Source: Erythrophleum ivorense | Taxonomy: Eukaryota; Streptophyta; Magnoliopsida; Fabales; Fabaceae | Length of the DNA: 64,000 nt | Assembly (NCBI GenBank): GCA_026724425.1 | Contig: JAIUCV010000019.1 | Location: 14,706,827 to 14,770,826 of the forward strand | Direction of reading: 5' to 3' | In this document: one piece after another, positions 48,453 to 59,771 of the stretch | How positions within the stretch are numbered: the stretch's first letter is position 1 | Layout of the letters: the number at the start of each line of letters is the position of its first letter | Notes under the pieces: model-generated | Seen by the model: only the letters and a program-made list of their open reading frames with translations | What the model was told of the DNA's origin: nothing | Databases searched by the model: none | Made by a program: the position numbers and the translations under genes

Positions 48453-48600
48453 AATGGTTCAGGCATTTTTGCTCGATGTCAAGCTCTTGAATAGAGTGAA
48501 TTGCTTGTGTTTGGTGTGAATTGTCATGGAAGTGGTAACATTCATACGCATATGTACTTGGCTATGATTGTGAACTGAGGATTGCTACTCCTTTTCAGAT

Positions 48601-49605
48601 ATGTTTGAAACTAGACGAGGCAGGGGTAGAGGCAGGCCGCCCAGGGCTCAGAGAGTTGAGCCAGAGGTTCCTGTTGGGCCTGAGGATCCTCTGCGAACCA
48701 TCATGGAGAGATTGGATCGGTATGAGGCCATGATAGGCTAGCACCAGGAGATGTTGGAACAGTAGAGGCATATTGCCCAACAACAGCATGATATGATCAT
48801 GCACTTGCAAGATACCCTGACCAGGCAAGAGGAAGCCAGGAGGGAAGCCCCTGTACCTCAGCCATCCACATCTGGCAATCTACCTGCACCTCCCCAAGAG
48901 CTTATGGTAGCTCAAACCCAGACGCCTATCCAGAAATTGTTGAAACAGTTCAGGCAAAACAGTCCACCCTCGTTTGATGAGGAGTTGGATGTGGATAAGG
49001 CGGAGGCTTGGGTTAGGGAGCTAGAGAAGATATTCTCAGTGATGGATTGTACCACCGAGCAGAAAGCTCAGCTAGCCACTTTCATGCTACAAAAGGAAGC
49101 TGATAGATAGTGGTGTAGCACGAAACCCCTGATGGAGACCAAGGATATACCGATAACTTGGGAAAGTTTCTTGGTCGAGTTTTATGAGAAATATTTTCCT
49201 AGTGCGGTGAGGAAGAAGAAAGAGATGGAATTTATGAGTTTAAGACAGACAGATGAGATGACTGTAGACCAATATGTGGCCAAGTTTATGGAGTTGTCTC
49301 GGTATTCCTCTTACCTCCAGAGGTATGATGATGAACCATGGAGATGTGAGCAGTTTAAAACTGGATTGAAGCCCTTGATTAGCGACAGAGTTATCCCACA
49401 ACGGATCAGGAAGTTTAATACCCTTGTGGAGGTCAACAGGGTGATTGAGACTAACCTGTGAGTCATTATGCCTGTTACGGCTACAACTAGTCAGAAGGAG
49501 GTTTCAGAATTGAAAAGGCCAATACTGGAAGAAGGTTCTAGTGTGACACCCAGTGCCAAGAGGAGAGGCAAGGGGCCATGGAACCGAAGGCCACAGCGGG
49601 GCCTC
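48601..49605 (+). pseudogene. Retrotransposon gag, broken
   Basis: The frame starts at ATG 48601 (MFETRRGRGRGRPPRAQ), an Arg/Gly-rich N terminus typical of Tekay-like gag, in frame 1. Then comes a Gln-rich coiled segment, the conserved capsid core with PPSFDEELDVDKAEAWVREL, a stop replacing a residue after EADR (49108-49110), and WESFLVEFYEKYFP...KEMEFMSL...MTVDQYVAKF. Stops occur at about 48739, 48763, 49108 and 49459. The next domain is in frame 3, so a frameshift lies near 49600. Gag would form the capsid of virus-like particles. The tracked Met at 48793 and 49132 are internal. Confidence 0.93.
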
Positions 49606-50000
49606 CTCGAGGCCAGTCATCTTTCCAGTAGCCTTTGGTAACTTGCTTCAAGTGTGGGAAGTTGGGGCACATTGCTAGACACTGTCCTCAGACGGACACA
49701 GCGCCTCCTCCTAGGCCACAAACCCAGGGTCGAGTGTTCGCCCTCACTCAGCAAGAAGCCAGCACGTCCCCCAATTTAATCCGAGGTACGCGGATAGTGA
49801 ATGGCTTCCCTGTAGTTACTATGTTTGATTCGGGTGCTAGTCACTCGTTTATATCCTATGATTGTGTGAGGCAATTGGGTCTGGCTGTTGGTGTCTTGCC
49901 ATTTGACTTGTCTGTCACTACACCCACTGGAGGCCACGCGGTTGCTTCTCATACTTGCTTAAATGTCACTGTTTAGTTTAATCATTGTCATACCACTATT
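49606..50000 (+). pseudogene. Gag zinc knuckle and aspartic protease
   Basis: In frame 3. A CCHC zinc knuckle (CFKCGKLGHIARHC) at about 49640-49683 binds RNA. The protease follows with the catalytic FDSGASHSFIS at about 49825-49858; the active Asp-Ser-Gly is intact. The frame ends at a TAG near 49974-49976 within the protease C-terminal part, which then continues to IDLIVGMNWLAAN (about 50030), a typical protease end motif. The protease would cut the gag-pol polyprotein. Confidence 0.92.
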
Positions 50001-50012
50001 GATCTGATCTGT

Positions 50013-51050
50013 ATGCCCTTTCATGATATTGATTTGATTGTTGGTATGAACTGGTTGGCTGCGAATAATGCGATACTTGATTGTGAACACCGAACCATTT
50101 CCTTACCTGCTTGTGGGACCATACCTAGGGTAGGAGCTGAGTTATCCTTTATGACTACTGCCCAGGATGAGAGGCATTTAGAGTGTGGATGTCAAGGGTT
50201 TCTAGTCTTTTTCTCTATTCAGGCTGAGGTAGAGGAAGGGATAGAGGAGATCCCAGTTGTCAGGGAATTCCCGGAGGTTTTCCCTCAAGAGTTTGGCTTT
50301 AGTGGTCTACCCCCTAAGAGAGAACTAGAGTTCCCTATAGATATAGTGCCTAAGGCTGGACCGGTGTCTAAGGCTCCTTACAGGATGGCTCCCACCAAGC
50401 TTGCAGAGTTGAAAAGGCAGATAGAGGAATTGTTAGAGAAAGGGTTTATCCGTCCTAGTGTATCACCTTGGGGAGCTCCGGTGTTATTTGTGAGAAAGAA
50501 GGATGGTAGCTTGCGTTTGTGCATAGATTACAGAGAGTTAAATAAAGTTACCATCAAGAATAAATATCCTCTCCCTAGAATTGATGATTTGTTAGATCAG
50601 TTGGCTGGAGCATCTGTGTTTTTCAAGATAGATCTTAGATCTAGGTACCACCAGTTGAGAGTGAGAATTGAAGACGTCTCCAAGACGGCCTTCAGAACGA
50701 GATATGGGCACTATGAGTTCCTTGTAATGCCATTCGGATTGACAAATGCGCCTGCTGTGTTCATGGATTACATGAACAGGGTATTCAGACCGTATCTAGA
50801 TCAGTTTGTGGTAGTTTTCATTGATGATATCCTAGTGTACTCTAGATCCTTTGAAGAGCACTAGAGGCATTTGAGATTAGTCCTAGAAACCTTGAGAGAG
50901 AAAAGGTTGTATGCCAAACTTAGTAAATGTGAGTTTTGGCTTACCGAGGTGAGATTCTTAGGTCATGTGATCTCACAAGACAGGGTCGCGGTTGATCCCC
51001 ATAAAGTTGAGGCTGTGTTACAGTGGGATAGACCTAGAACGATCATCGAG
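50013..51050 (+). pseudogene. Retrotransposon reverse transcriptase
   Basis: Frame 3 from 50013 is open for 283 codons, covering the protease end, linker and most of RT. RT motifs: LEKGFIRPSVSPWGAPVLFV, LRLCIDYRELNKVTIKNKYPLPRIDDL, FFKIDLRSRYHQLRV, FRTRYGHYEFLVMPFGLTNAP and the catalytic FIDDILVYS (Phe in place of the usual Tyr at the first position). A TAG at 50862-50864 follows; the RT end (YAKLSKCEFWL, FLGHVIS) continues in frame 3 to about 51050, where the frame shifts to frame 1. This is Ty3/gypsy-type RT. Confidence 0.95.
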
Positions 51051-51600
51051 GTTAGGAGTTTCAGCAGGGTACTACAGACGATTTATTCAGGGCTTTTCTC
51101 AGATGGCCTTACCACTGACGAGGCTAACTAGAAAAGAGATATTGTTTGTGTGGGATGATAGATGTGAGAGGAGTTTCTAGAAGTTGAAGCTCCGTATGAC
51201 CACTGCCCCTATACTGATTATCCCTGACCCTAGTGAGCCATTTGTGGTTTATTATGATGCCTCGAGCAAGGGGTTAGGATGTGTATTGATGTAGCAGGGT
51301 AGAGTAGTGGCATATACCTCTAGGCAGTTAAGGCCTCATGAGGAGAATTATCCCACGCATGACCTAGAGTTAGCCGCTGTAGTGTTTGCTCTTAAAATCT
51401 GAAAACACTATCTGTATGGTGCTACCATAGAGATTTATAGTGACCATAAGAGTCTGAAATACCTATTTGACCAGAAGGAACTCAATATGAGACAGAGGAG
51501 ATGGATGGAGTTTCTGAAAGACTATGAGTATGTGTTGAAATATCATCCGGGCAAGGCCAATATAGTGGCAGATGCCCTGAGTAGGAATCCATCCATGTAG
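51051..51600 (+). pseudogene. Retrotransposon RNase H
   Basis: Frame 1 after a frameshift near 51050. YYRRFIQGFSQMALPLTRLT is the end of the RT connection. RNase H shows YYDASSKGLGCVL with the first catalytic Asp, HDLELAAVVFALKI, IYSDHKSL with another catalytic Asp and the end motif VADALSRNP. Stops at 51178, 51292 (about), 51400 (about) and 51598 interrupt it. A shift back to frame 3 happens at about 51600. Confidence 0.92.
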
Positions 51601-52745
51601 CCCATATGATGATTAGGGAGTAAGAGCTCCTAGAGAAGTTCAGAAACTTGAACCTCTCTTGTCAGGTGGTCTCGGGTAAATTGTATCTGAGTGAAACCCG
51701 AATTGAGAATATATTGAGAACTCAGATCTTAGATGCCCAGAGATAGGATGAGTTCCTGAGACGAATCAGGAATGAGATCTCCCAAGGTAAGACCTCATAT
51801 TTCAAGGTGTCTGAGGATGGTATGATAGTATACTGAGATAGAATCTATGTGCCAAGTCAGAATGAGTTGAGAGAAAGCATTTTAGAAGAGGCACATAAAA
51901 GTAAGTATACTATCCACCCAGGTGCCACCAAGATGTATCAAGATTTGAAACGGATTTTTTGGTGGCCATTAATGAAGAATAAGGTGACGGACTATGTGGC
52001 TAGATGCCTAGTGTGTCAGAGGGTAAAAATAGAACATCAAAGATCGGCTGGGTTGTTGCAACCTCTAGATATCCCTAAGTGGAAGTGGGATAGTATAGCC
52101 ATGGACTTTGTTATGGGGTTGCCCAGGACATCCTCTGGACACGATGCTATTTGGGTAGTTGTGGATAGACTGACAAAGTCTGTACACTTTTTAGCTATCA
52201 AAGCTGCTCATACACTAGAAAGATTAGTCCAGTTGTATATCAGAGAGATAGTGCGACTTCATGAAGTACCCAATAGCATAGTTTCGGATAGAGACCTCAG
52301 GTTCACATCGAACTTTTGAAGGTCGTTACAGCATGCCTTAGGGACCAGGTTACGGTTTAGCACTGCATATCACCCCCAGACAGATGGTCAGACTGAGAGG
52401 ATCATCTAAACCTTAGAAGACATGTTGAGGGCGTGTGTGTTAGAAATGAAAGGTAACTGGGATGTGTATTTACCATTAGCAGAGTTTGCTTATAATAACA
52501 GTTTCCATTCCAGTATTCAGATGGCCCCTTATGAGGCTTTGTATAGGAGAAAGTGCAAGTCCCCTCTGTGTTGGGTTAAGCTAGGTGAGAGGAGTATGAT
52601 AGGACCTGAGATTGTGGACCAAACCAACCGACAGATAGAATTGATTAGAAAGAGACTCTTCACGGCCCAAAGTAGGCAGAAAAGCTATGTCGATAAGAGA
52701 AGGAGGCCGTTAGAGTTTGAGATTGGAGACCATGTATTTATCTGA
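51601..52745 (+). pseudogene. Retrotransposon integrase
   Basis: Frame 3. A spacer with several stops (51609-51848) precedes the open piece 51849-52319. HHCC zinc domain: AHKSKYTIHPG...CLVCQRVK. Catalytic core: the first Asp in SIAMDFVMGLP, the second in SIVSDRDLRF, and the Glu in the block before TLEDMLRACV, where the peptide is cut by a TGA near 52317 and a TAA near 52407. The following C-terminal region (52422-52745) has the WDVYLPLAEFAYNNSFHSSI motif and ends at a TGA (52743-52745). It would insert element DNA into the genome, making 5-base duplications like those seen here. Confidence 0.95.
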
Positions 52746-53141
52746 GTGTCTCCAGTGACGGGAGTAGGTCGGTCAATGAAGGTAAGAAAACTCAGTCCTA
52801 GGTATATTGGTCCATTTGAAATCCTTGAAAAAATTAGACCCGTGGCTTACCGGATAGCCTTGCCTCCTAACCTAGCCCAAATCCATGGTGTTTTTCATGT
52901 CTCCCAGTTGAAAAAGTATTTACCTGACCTTTCACACGTCATAGAATATGAGCATGTGCAATTGCAGGAAGATCTTTCCTATGTAGTGAAATCGGAGAGA
53001 ATTGTGGATGCCAAGCTGAAACAGTTGAGGAGCAAGAACATTCCTCTGGTGAAAGTGATCTGGAGAGGTCTGACATATGAGGAAGCAACCTGGGAATTGG
53101 AGGATGAAATGAGACAAAAATATCCAGAGTTATTCCCTTGA
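52746..53141 (+). pseudogene. Integrase C-terminal part with chromodomain-like tail
   Basis: In frame 3, downstream of a stop at 52743. It includes LSPRYIGPFEIL, a GPY/F motif of the integrase C-terminal module, then VAYRIALPPNLAQIHGVFHVSQL. The last 50 residues (around LVKVIWRGLTYEEATWELED) resemble the chromodomain of Tekay/Del chromoviruses, which targets integration to heterochromatin; the last part EATWE and the aromatic W are kept. The frame ends with TGA at 53139-53141, 36 bases before the polypurine tract. Confidence 0.88.
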
Positions 53142-53177
53142 GGTATGTCTTTAAATTTCGAGGATGAAATTTCTTTT

Positions 53178-53191
53178 AAGAGGGGTGGAAA
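53178..53191 (+). promoter_or_regulatory. Polypurine tract
   Basis: AAGAGGGGTGGAAA directly precedes the 3' LTR. It is the plus-strand DNA primer for reverse transcription. Confidence 0.93.
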
Positions 53192-55887
53192 TGTAACAAC
53201 CGGAGAAAAAGAAAAGAAAAGCTGAAAATTTTCGAAGGCTGAAAATTTTCTAAGTCTACTAATTATAGCCTAGCTATAGCGAATGTACCTGTTCACTATA
53301 ACTTAGCTATAGCGAGAGTGCCTTCTCGCTATAGCGAAAATGCTCCTAGTTATAGTGAGTACGGGCATCCCATACAAAAACCAGGGAGCTGCTCGCCGTA
53401 GCGTGCGCTATAGCGAAGGCAGAGGTCTGGGACTGACACGAGCTCGCTGTAGCGAGGGTTAGTCTGAAAAAACGTGAAATGAGAGATTTTGACCTTTTAA
53501 AAACTTCCAAACTCTTCCTTCCTCTGTAAACCAACCTAAGCTTCCACTAGAGAGAGAAAAGGGCTGTGGAGAGAGAGAGAGACCTAGAGAAGGAAGGAGA
53601 ACAAGCAAAGAGGTAAGTAATCTTGAGATTTCCATTGCTTTTCTCTCTAGCATGTTATTCTTCTCTCTTTACCCTCTCTTTCTATGGTTTTGGTAGTTGA
53701 TTTGGGTTTGGTTCAGAAGAAGAAAGTGGAAAACTACTCCTGAAGAAGGCTAGGGCTCATGTAGCTTTATTTCTTCTTCTTTGCTTTCCTTTTTGAGAGC
53801 TTGAGAGAGGAAAGAGAATGAGTGAAATTCTAGAGAGAGAATCCCTAGTTTCTTACATGAGTAATAGGGGTTTGCTTCGATGAAAAGCCCCTTTAGTTTT
53901 GTGAGTACTTATCTGAGTTATGAGAGAATAATCCCATGCTCTTTGTTGTGCTTAGGCTCAAAGGAAGCAACTCCATTTAGTTGTGAATGTGAAATCAAGA
54001 AAAGAGAAGAGGAATTGAAAGGGAAGGCTAGTATTAGCCGATAAGGTAGCTCTCTACTCTTTCTTGTTGCATTCTTGGATGTGTAATAGTCATTGTATGC
54101 TTGTGTATGTGCTTGTATGATGAGACATGCCATTTGATGTTGCCTTAATGCATTGGTACCAATATGCCTATGATATGAATTGTGAAAATTGCTCGGGTGA
54201 GGTGGTGCCGAAAGTCCCTTGAGACGGGTGAGGTGGAGCCAAAAGTCCTTGAACCAAGGGTGAGGCCAATCCAAAAGTCCTAAAACTCGGGTTAGGCTAG
54301 ACCGAAAGTCCCTAGAGCCTATTCTTGGCATTAGTATGATAGCATGGCATGAAACACATATGTTGTGTCATTGTGACTTATTTGCATGCTTTGACTAGTT
54401 TATATATCTTGATTGCTTCTTGAATGAGTATGAGCTATTGAGATTCCCTGAATCTCACCCCCTTCCCTCTCCAATCTTAACATCCAGGTGGAGCTCAAGA
54501 GCCTAAGAGTGGAGGCCATGAGGCATAGAAGGCCTTTTTTTGCCACTTTTGCACACTTACCCTAGGTTGATGTATAGGAAGACCAAGTACTTTTGTATGT
54601 ATATTATTTTTGAGTTGTAAATATGTGAGCACATGTAAACGTATGTATAAGTGATGTATGAACGGTGTAAAGAGCCAAAGTAATGGAAATGTGATATTTG
54701 GCCCTTTAGTGGCTTATATGAAATGGTGCAATTTGTCCCGTAGCATAGTGAGTTTGAGTTGTGTATTGACTTGGATCACTTGAGTAATTCATATATGCTA
54801 TGTTTGTACTTTCAAACTTGCCCAAGAGATGCTAGAATATGTAGGAGGCCATTTGGACCCACTTTGAACCATTTTGGGTGCCAAAATCGCCAAATTTGTG
54901 AGTTACGTTAAAGTATGACCAGATGAGCTCTTCTTGATATGAAATTTGGCATGCCTCTAGAGTCTATTGAGAGCTTCTTGAGAAACTAAAGTGGGTAATA
55001 TTCGGAGGTCTAGGGAATATTTGGCAAATTTTTGAAATTTGGAAATTTGGATGGTTGTGGTCATGGTACTGCGCAATAAGTCCAAAAATGAATTCATATC
55101 ATTCATAGACCAAATGGTGTCCAATTATCATGAACTTTTATGAGTATAAACTAGGTATCCACAGAGACCTATATCAACTAGAAGCACCTCAATTGGAGGT
55201 CTGTAGAGAGAGAAACGACTTTCTGAAGTTCTGTATCAGCATCAGGGAAGCTATCCGACCTTCGTTACTGTTCCATCAGTTTTCAAGGTCCAAGAGCTCC
55301 TGAACTGATCTGAACTTATTTTTTTCCTCTATTTAACATCTGTAGCTTTCCAAATTGGTATAGTTTTCCTAGATTGGATTTTTGTGGAATTAGTTACGAA
55401 TTTTAGAAGTTCATGACAGTAAGCTGCACCAGTACCAGGGACAGCCGGACCTCTGTCTCTTTTTCGATGTCAAAGATGGTCCAAACACTGAGATTGTGGT
55501 TGGGATTATTTTTATTGTGAATTTAACATCAAAATATTTCTAGAGAGCTATGATTTTCTTGATTCCCATTTTTCTAGAATTAGTTATGATTTTCCAAAGT
55601 TAGAGCCAAAAATCTGACTTTTTGGCTCATTTGAGAAATTGCATTTTCTTGGTTTTTAGCTTCATATCCGTGGTTTATGAGTTGTTTGAGGCTATGTACA
55701 AGTTGTATAAATGGTGTTGAGTAGAGAATGTGAACAATGGGTTCATGGGACTCACAGGGCAAAATATCACCGGTTAAACCCCGACTTAAAATAGCATAAT
55801 ACCACAGTTTTGGTCCTTTTCTTTGGAAATCATATGGAATCAAGCCTAGAGGGAGACAAATTGGAGTTAAGATATTATGGTGTTACA
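53192..55887 (+). repeat. 3' LTR of the Tekay-like element
   Basis: 2696 bases, nearly identical to the 5' LTR. It is 19 bases longer, mainly because it has one more TCGCTATAGCGA-type unit near 53326-53360. The hairpin TGAGATTCCCTGAATCTCA at 54439-54457 is a perfect 8-base stem here, while the 5' LTR has one mismatch. The open frame 53918-54331 minus repeats that of the 5' LTR and is not a gene. Confidence 0.95.
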
Positions 55888-55892
55888 GCGAG
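55888..55892 (+). repeat. Target site duplication GCGAG, right copy
   Basis: Directly follows TGTTACA and matches 45755-45759. After it, family C LTR sequence resumes. Confidence 0.95.
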
Positions 55893-56312
55893 TCTATCAA
55901 GTTACGGCACAAGACCAATAATTTAGTTTTCAAGTTCCAGTAACTAACTTAGTGGCGGTGAGAATTGCCCAAGTTGCAGCCTAATTTTCAAAACTCCCAT
56001 TTTTGCTTAGAAATCTTGGTTTTCATTATGGTAATGTCATGTATTGACTTGGAAACTAATGTAAATGAGTTTTATGCTTCTTGTAATAGAATGTGAATGG
56101 AAGGGAAATCTTATGAGAGAATTTTTTTATCCTTTAGTTATGAATCTTCTTGCTCATCTAATTTGGCACTTAGGAATAATTAATAAGGTTCAAATTTTCT
56201 CCAGCTTTCTATTTCTAACAAATTATTAATGATGTTTAACTCGAAGCATAAGAGATTAAAAGTTTAATTATGACCAATTAGCATGATTAGTAGTTGGGGT
56301 TGTTACAATTGG

Positions 56313-57714
56313 ACTAAGCTAGACTCACTTTTAAATAGTCTATAATTTAGTTATATATTTTGGAAAATTTGTATCTAAGTTACAACTTGTGATATGGTGT
56401 TATCAAGTGTAGGATTTCATCTTTTTGGGTGATTCTATATGTGAAAATGATAGCTAGGATCCGAGATGATGTTTATCTTTTTTATATTTGTATCTCACAC
56501 ATAACTATGGTATATTTTAGTGTAGTTTATGAATGATGATGAACTTTGAGTATTTATGAATCTTTTGGTTTGTATGGTAATGTTGGATATTAATTATTAT
56601 TTAGTAAGTTGTTGATGGCTTAGGGTGCCTTGGTATGGTAGTTATTTGTGTGTGGATGTTTTATGGCTTTAAGGGTTGGAACAACTTCCATTTAACATTT
56701 GAAACATGTTAGGCTTTGTTTGGAGTCAAATTGTTGAGTATTGTTGAATCTAGATATGTGAGTTGTTAGTCTGATTGGTCATTTTGCTGTCAAAAATTAA
56801 GTTGTTGTCATTGGATTTATTTTCTAGTTTTTCTCTTAGACATTTCATTTATACGAGTTATGAAGATTAGATCATTGTTTCTTAAATTCCTACATCATTA
56901 GAGACTTTATCTAAAGTTATTAGAGTAGTCCCATATCTTATCTTATAGCATAAGTTAAGTATTGGTGTATCTTGGCTCATTTGCACATCACTTATTGCAT
57001 AAAACAAAATCAAGCACACTCAAGGTCATGGCCTTGGCCTTCGTGCTCGTGGTCCTAAATGGCTCGTTTTATGTTTTATGGCCATCGAATTTCTATGGTT
57101 GTGGCCATATTACCTTGTTTTCTTCATCTTTTCCCTTGGTACCTTGAGTGGTATCTTAAGAGTAGTTTTTTTAAGGTGTTATCCAAGAGTTTAGCCACAC
57201 TTTCTAAGTGTTTTAGAGGTTGATTCTACTTGTAATAGCTTATGTAAATACATTTAATTTGTAATGGTTAATGAGTTAGTAACTTAGTAAAAGTAAAAGT
57301 TTTAAATTGGTTCACTATATTGGGATCATTAGGTTTATTCTTATAATTAATTAGTAAGATTATTTTATTTAATCTATAAGTTAGATTCTAGTTAAATCTA
57401 AATATTACACATAGGCTTACTCTTTCTTGCATTTTTTCTTTTCTTATTAGCATTCATCATATTTCTATTAAAAAATACATAAAATTAGCACAATAAATCT
57501 CAATAACTTGATACCATATAAAAATGCATTAGATTAAATTCTCCCAAATTTAAATCTTTGCTTGTCCTTAAGTAAAGAAAAGATGATGAAAATCACCCAA
57601 GTTTTTCATACTTTGTATGACCACTCTAAAATAATTACTATAGTATTATCAAATTCTCTATGAGTATAATGCATCAAACTCAGTATAAATCAAAATAGAT
57701 ATCATATATGTATG
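56313..57714. other. AT-rich region; possible relics of two elements
   Basis: No coding frame is supported. 56313-57500 resembles C-family LTR interior in style but could not be aligned with confidence. At 57535-57610 'ctcccaaatttaaatctttgcttgtcc' resembles the sequence just inside the 3' LTR of Tat-like or large non-autonomous plant elements (compare 59758-59800), suggesting that the E element at 57715 sits in an older relative. Confidence 0.35.
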
Positions 57715-59757
57715 TGATGTTGTGCCAAGCAACCTCAAATAAATTAGGTTGAATGAAAATTTGTAATGTATGGTGTAATTTAGATTGTTTCCCATGGAAA
57801 TGAATTTCAATTATTTAAAAGAGATTCCTAAATGTTAAGAGAAACCTAGAAGCTTCCAAATTTAAGGGATTTTTTATTTAATTCAATTAGCTAAACTTTA
57901 AAACGAATTAAAAATGCAGACTACTAATTAAAATGCAAGAATTGAACAAGCAAGCAATGGATGTGTGGCTAACATTAGATTTATCCTTTGATATTCACTA
58001 TTTTTATCCTAATTCAATTGTTAATGGTTCTAATCTAAGACTTCCTATAAGTGTTCGTACTAATTTATCTTGAGTTACCACACAAGATTCAAGAAACTAA
58101 TAAATCAATGTTGATTAAAACCTCTACTTCACAGTAATTTAATAGTTCTCATGGTTAAGCTCCTTGAACACTTAAAAAGAATGATGAATCCATTAAATTA
58201 TCCTTTGAACTTTCATCAAAGGAAGGTCAATTAACCAATCAAACCCTAAAGAAACCTCAAATTAAACATTCAAGCACAAAATTTCAACATGCATTTCATT
58301 AAACATCTTGATTACATAAGCTAAAAATTAGATGTATATGAAAATTACAACACTTAAACCTATAAAATATTGATCCATTAATCATCAATATCTCTCCTAA
58401 TTGATATTTAACCAGCCATCAATCACAAACAACACTATTCTCAATCTAATACAAACTTAACCAAACCAGTAGTAGAAGAAGAAAAAGTGCTAAAAAGAGA
58501 GGGAAAAAGTGTAGACATCTTAGCCAAATCCTTAGATGCTTTTCATGAATTCAAGCTTCACATCAAGGTCTTCATCCAAGCTAGCCACAAGATGAATCTA
58601 AGCTTCCATTGATTGAAAATAATTAAGGAACTTTTGGGGGAGAATTTTAGCCATGAAGCACCTAAAAGAATGGAGAATTCACATTCTGCTCTCTGTCCTT
58701 ATTCTAATGCCCTTTTGGACGTCTCCCAATCAATCCCGAGCCTCCTATCCCACGTGACCTTTTAGAGCTTAAAACAGAACCCTTTCTCACATGTATCTGA
58801 TCTGTCCATGTGTGTGTGAATTAGTGGGCCTTATTTCATCCAGCTGTGCCTTCCCTTCTCATGTGTGAATGAATGTCCATCTACATGGAAGTGCCATCCA
58901 CATGCATGAAAAATGAAAGCCCAAGAGAGTGCCTGGACATGTATGTGTGTGTATGAATCTGGTGCGTGCTTCTCTCGTGCATCCATATAAGACTTGGTAC
59001 GTGAATGTGTGAGTTAATGGAGTGCCATGATGGAGCTCGTGCATGAATGATCAGTCGAGTGTGTAGAGTGAGCCCGAGAGTGTGAACGTGTGAATGATTT
59101 GGACATCCTTGTACGTGAATGGAAGAGAGAATGAAGCCTCATGCCTTACATCGTGCCTCCATGTGTGTGGAGTGTTGCGTGCATGTTATGAATCCGTGAG
59201 AGTTTGAGAGACTTAGACGTTTCAAAATAAGAGTCATGTGTATATGTGAATCATGGAGTGTGTGGCAACAAGTGCATATGAATGTGAAATCCCATGCCTT
59301 CATATGTGCCTCCCTCGTGAGCCCATATGTGTAATGGATCTTGGTGTTTGCATATGCTTCTTCTCACATCCAAAATCCTACCATCTCCCCCCATTTTATT
59401 TTTATTTTATTTTTATTTTTATTTTCTAAAAATGCATAAGAAAAAAAATCTGGCAATTATTCTACACTTAAAGTTGTAAAAATGTAACTTCTATGTTTGA
59501 ATATTGGCCTTTGATTTAATCTTATAACTTTTAATTCTCCTTCAAATTAATCTCCACAATTTAAATTCCATTTACCCATTAAAAATCTGCATAAATAATG
59601 AAAAATATTGAGTAGGAAAAAATTGCAAAATTATTTTAAAAGAATTTATATATTAAAACCTAAGAATTGTGCAAGTTAATTCTTATAGTGCAACAATAGC
59701 TATGAATTAAAATTTTTAAATTAAAAGGAATAAAATACATAAAAATGACATTTATCA
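57715..59757 (-). mobile_element. 3' LTR of a Tat-like/non-autonomous element, family E
   Basis: Homologous by eye to the solo LTR 12386-14698 in its outer thirds. On the minus strand it starts TGATAAATGTC at 59757, directly after a polypurine tract, and runs to about 57715. Length about 2043 bases. The middle (58.75-59.35 kb) is filled with degenerate TGTGTGAATG-type repeats instead of the AGCTTCTT repeats of the other copy. The left end is set by alignment and is uncertain by some bases. Confidence 0.75.
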
Positions 59758-59771
59758 ATTCCCCTGCACTT
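59758..59771 (-). promoter_or_regulatory. Polypurine tract of the family E element
   Basis: The minus strand reads AAGTGCAGGGGAAT immediately before the LTR start TGATAAATG. The position and purine content fit a plus-strand primer. Confidence 0.65.

Larger units (their letters stand above)
45760..55887 (+). mobile_element. Complete Ty3/gypsy chromovirus, Tekay/Del-like (family A)
   Basis: Full structure: 5' LTR 45760-48436, primer site 48441-48452, gag, zinc knuckle, protease, RT, RNase H, integrase, chromodomain-like tail, polypurine tract 53178-53191, 3' LTR 53192-55887. Perfect 5-base target duplication GCGAG at 45755-45759 and 55888-55892. Integrase after RT marks Ty3/gypsy; the C-terminal chromodomain-like segment, long LTRs and iMet primer suggest the Tekay/Del clade. 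The coding region has about fifteen in-frame stops and three frameshifts (about 49.60, 51.05 and 51.60 kb). The LTRs differ by only a few dozen changes by eye. It cannot move by itself. Confidence 0.95.
42721..56307 (+). mobile_element. LTR, family C, split by the Tekay-like element
   Basis: Starts TGTAACACCC at 42721 and ends GTTGTTACA at 56307. Flanks ATTAG (42716-42720) and ATTGG (56308-56312) form a duplication with one mismatch. The LTR sequence is 42721-45759 plus 55893-56307, about 3.45 kb. It carries a hairpin-like GAGATTGCATATCTCATCCC at 44351-44370. No gag-pol of its own: probably a solo LTR. A 45.5-45.7 kb segment has CTCACCATAGTGAG-type palindromes, and the Tekay-like element landed next to one of them. 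Confidence 0.75.
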
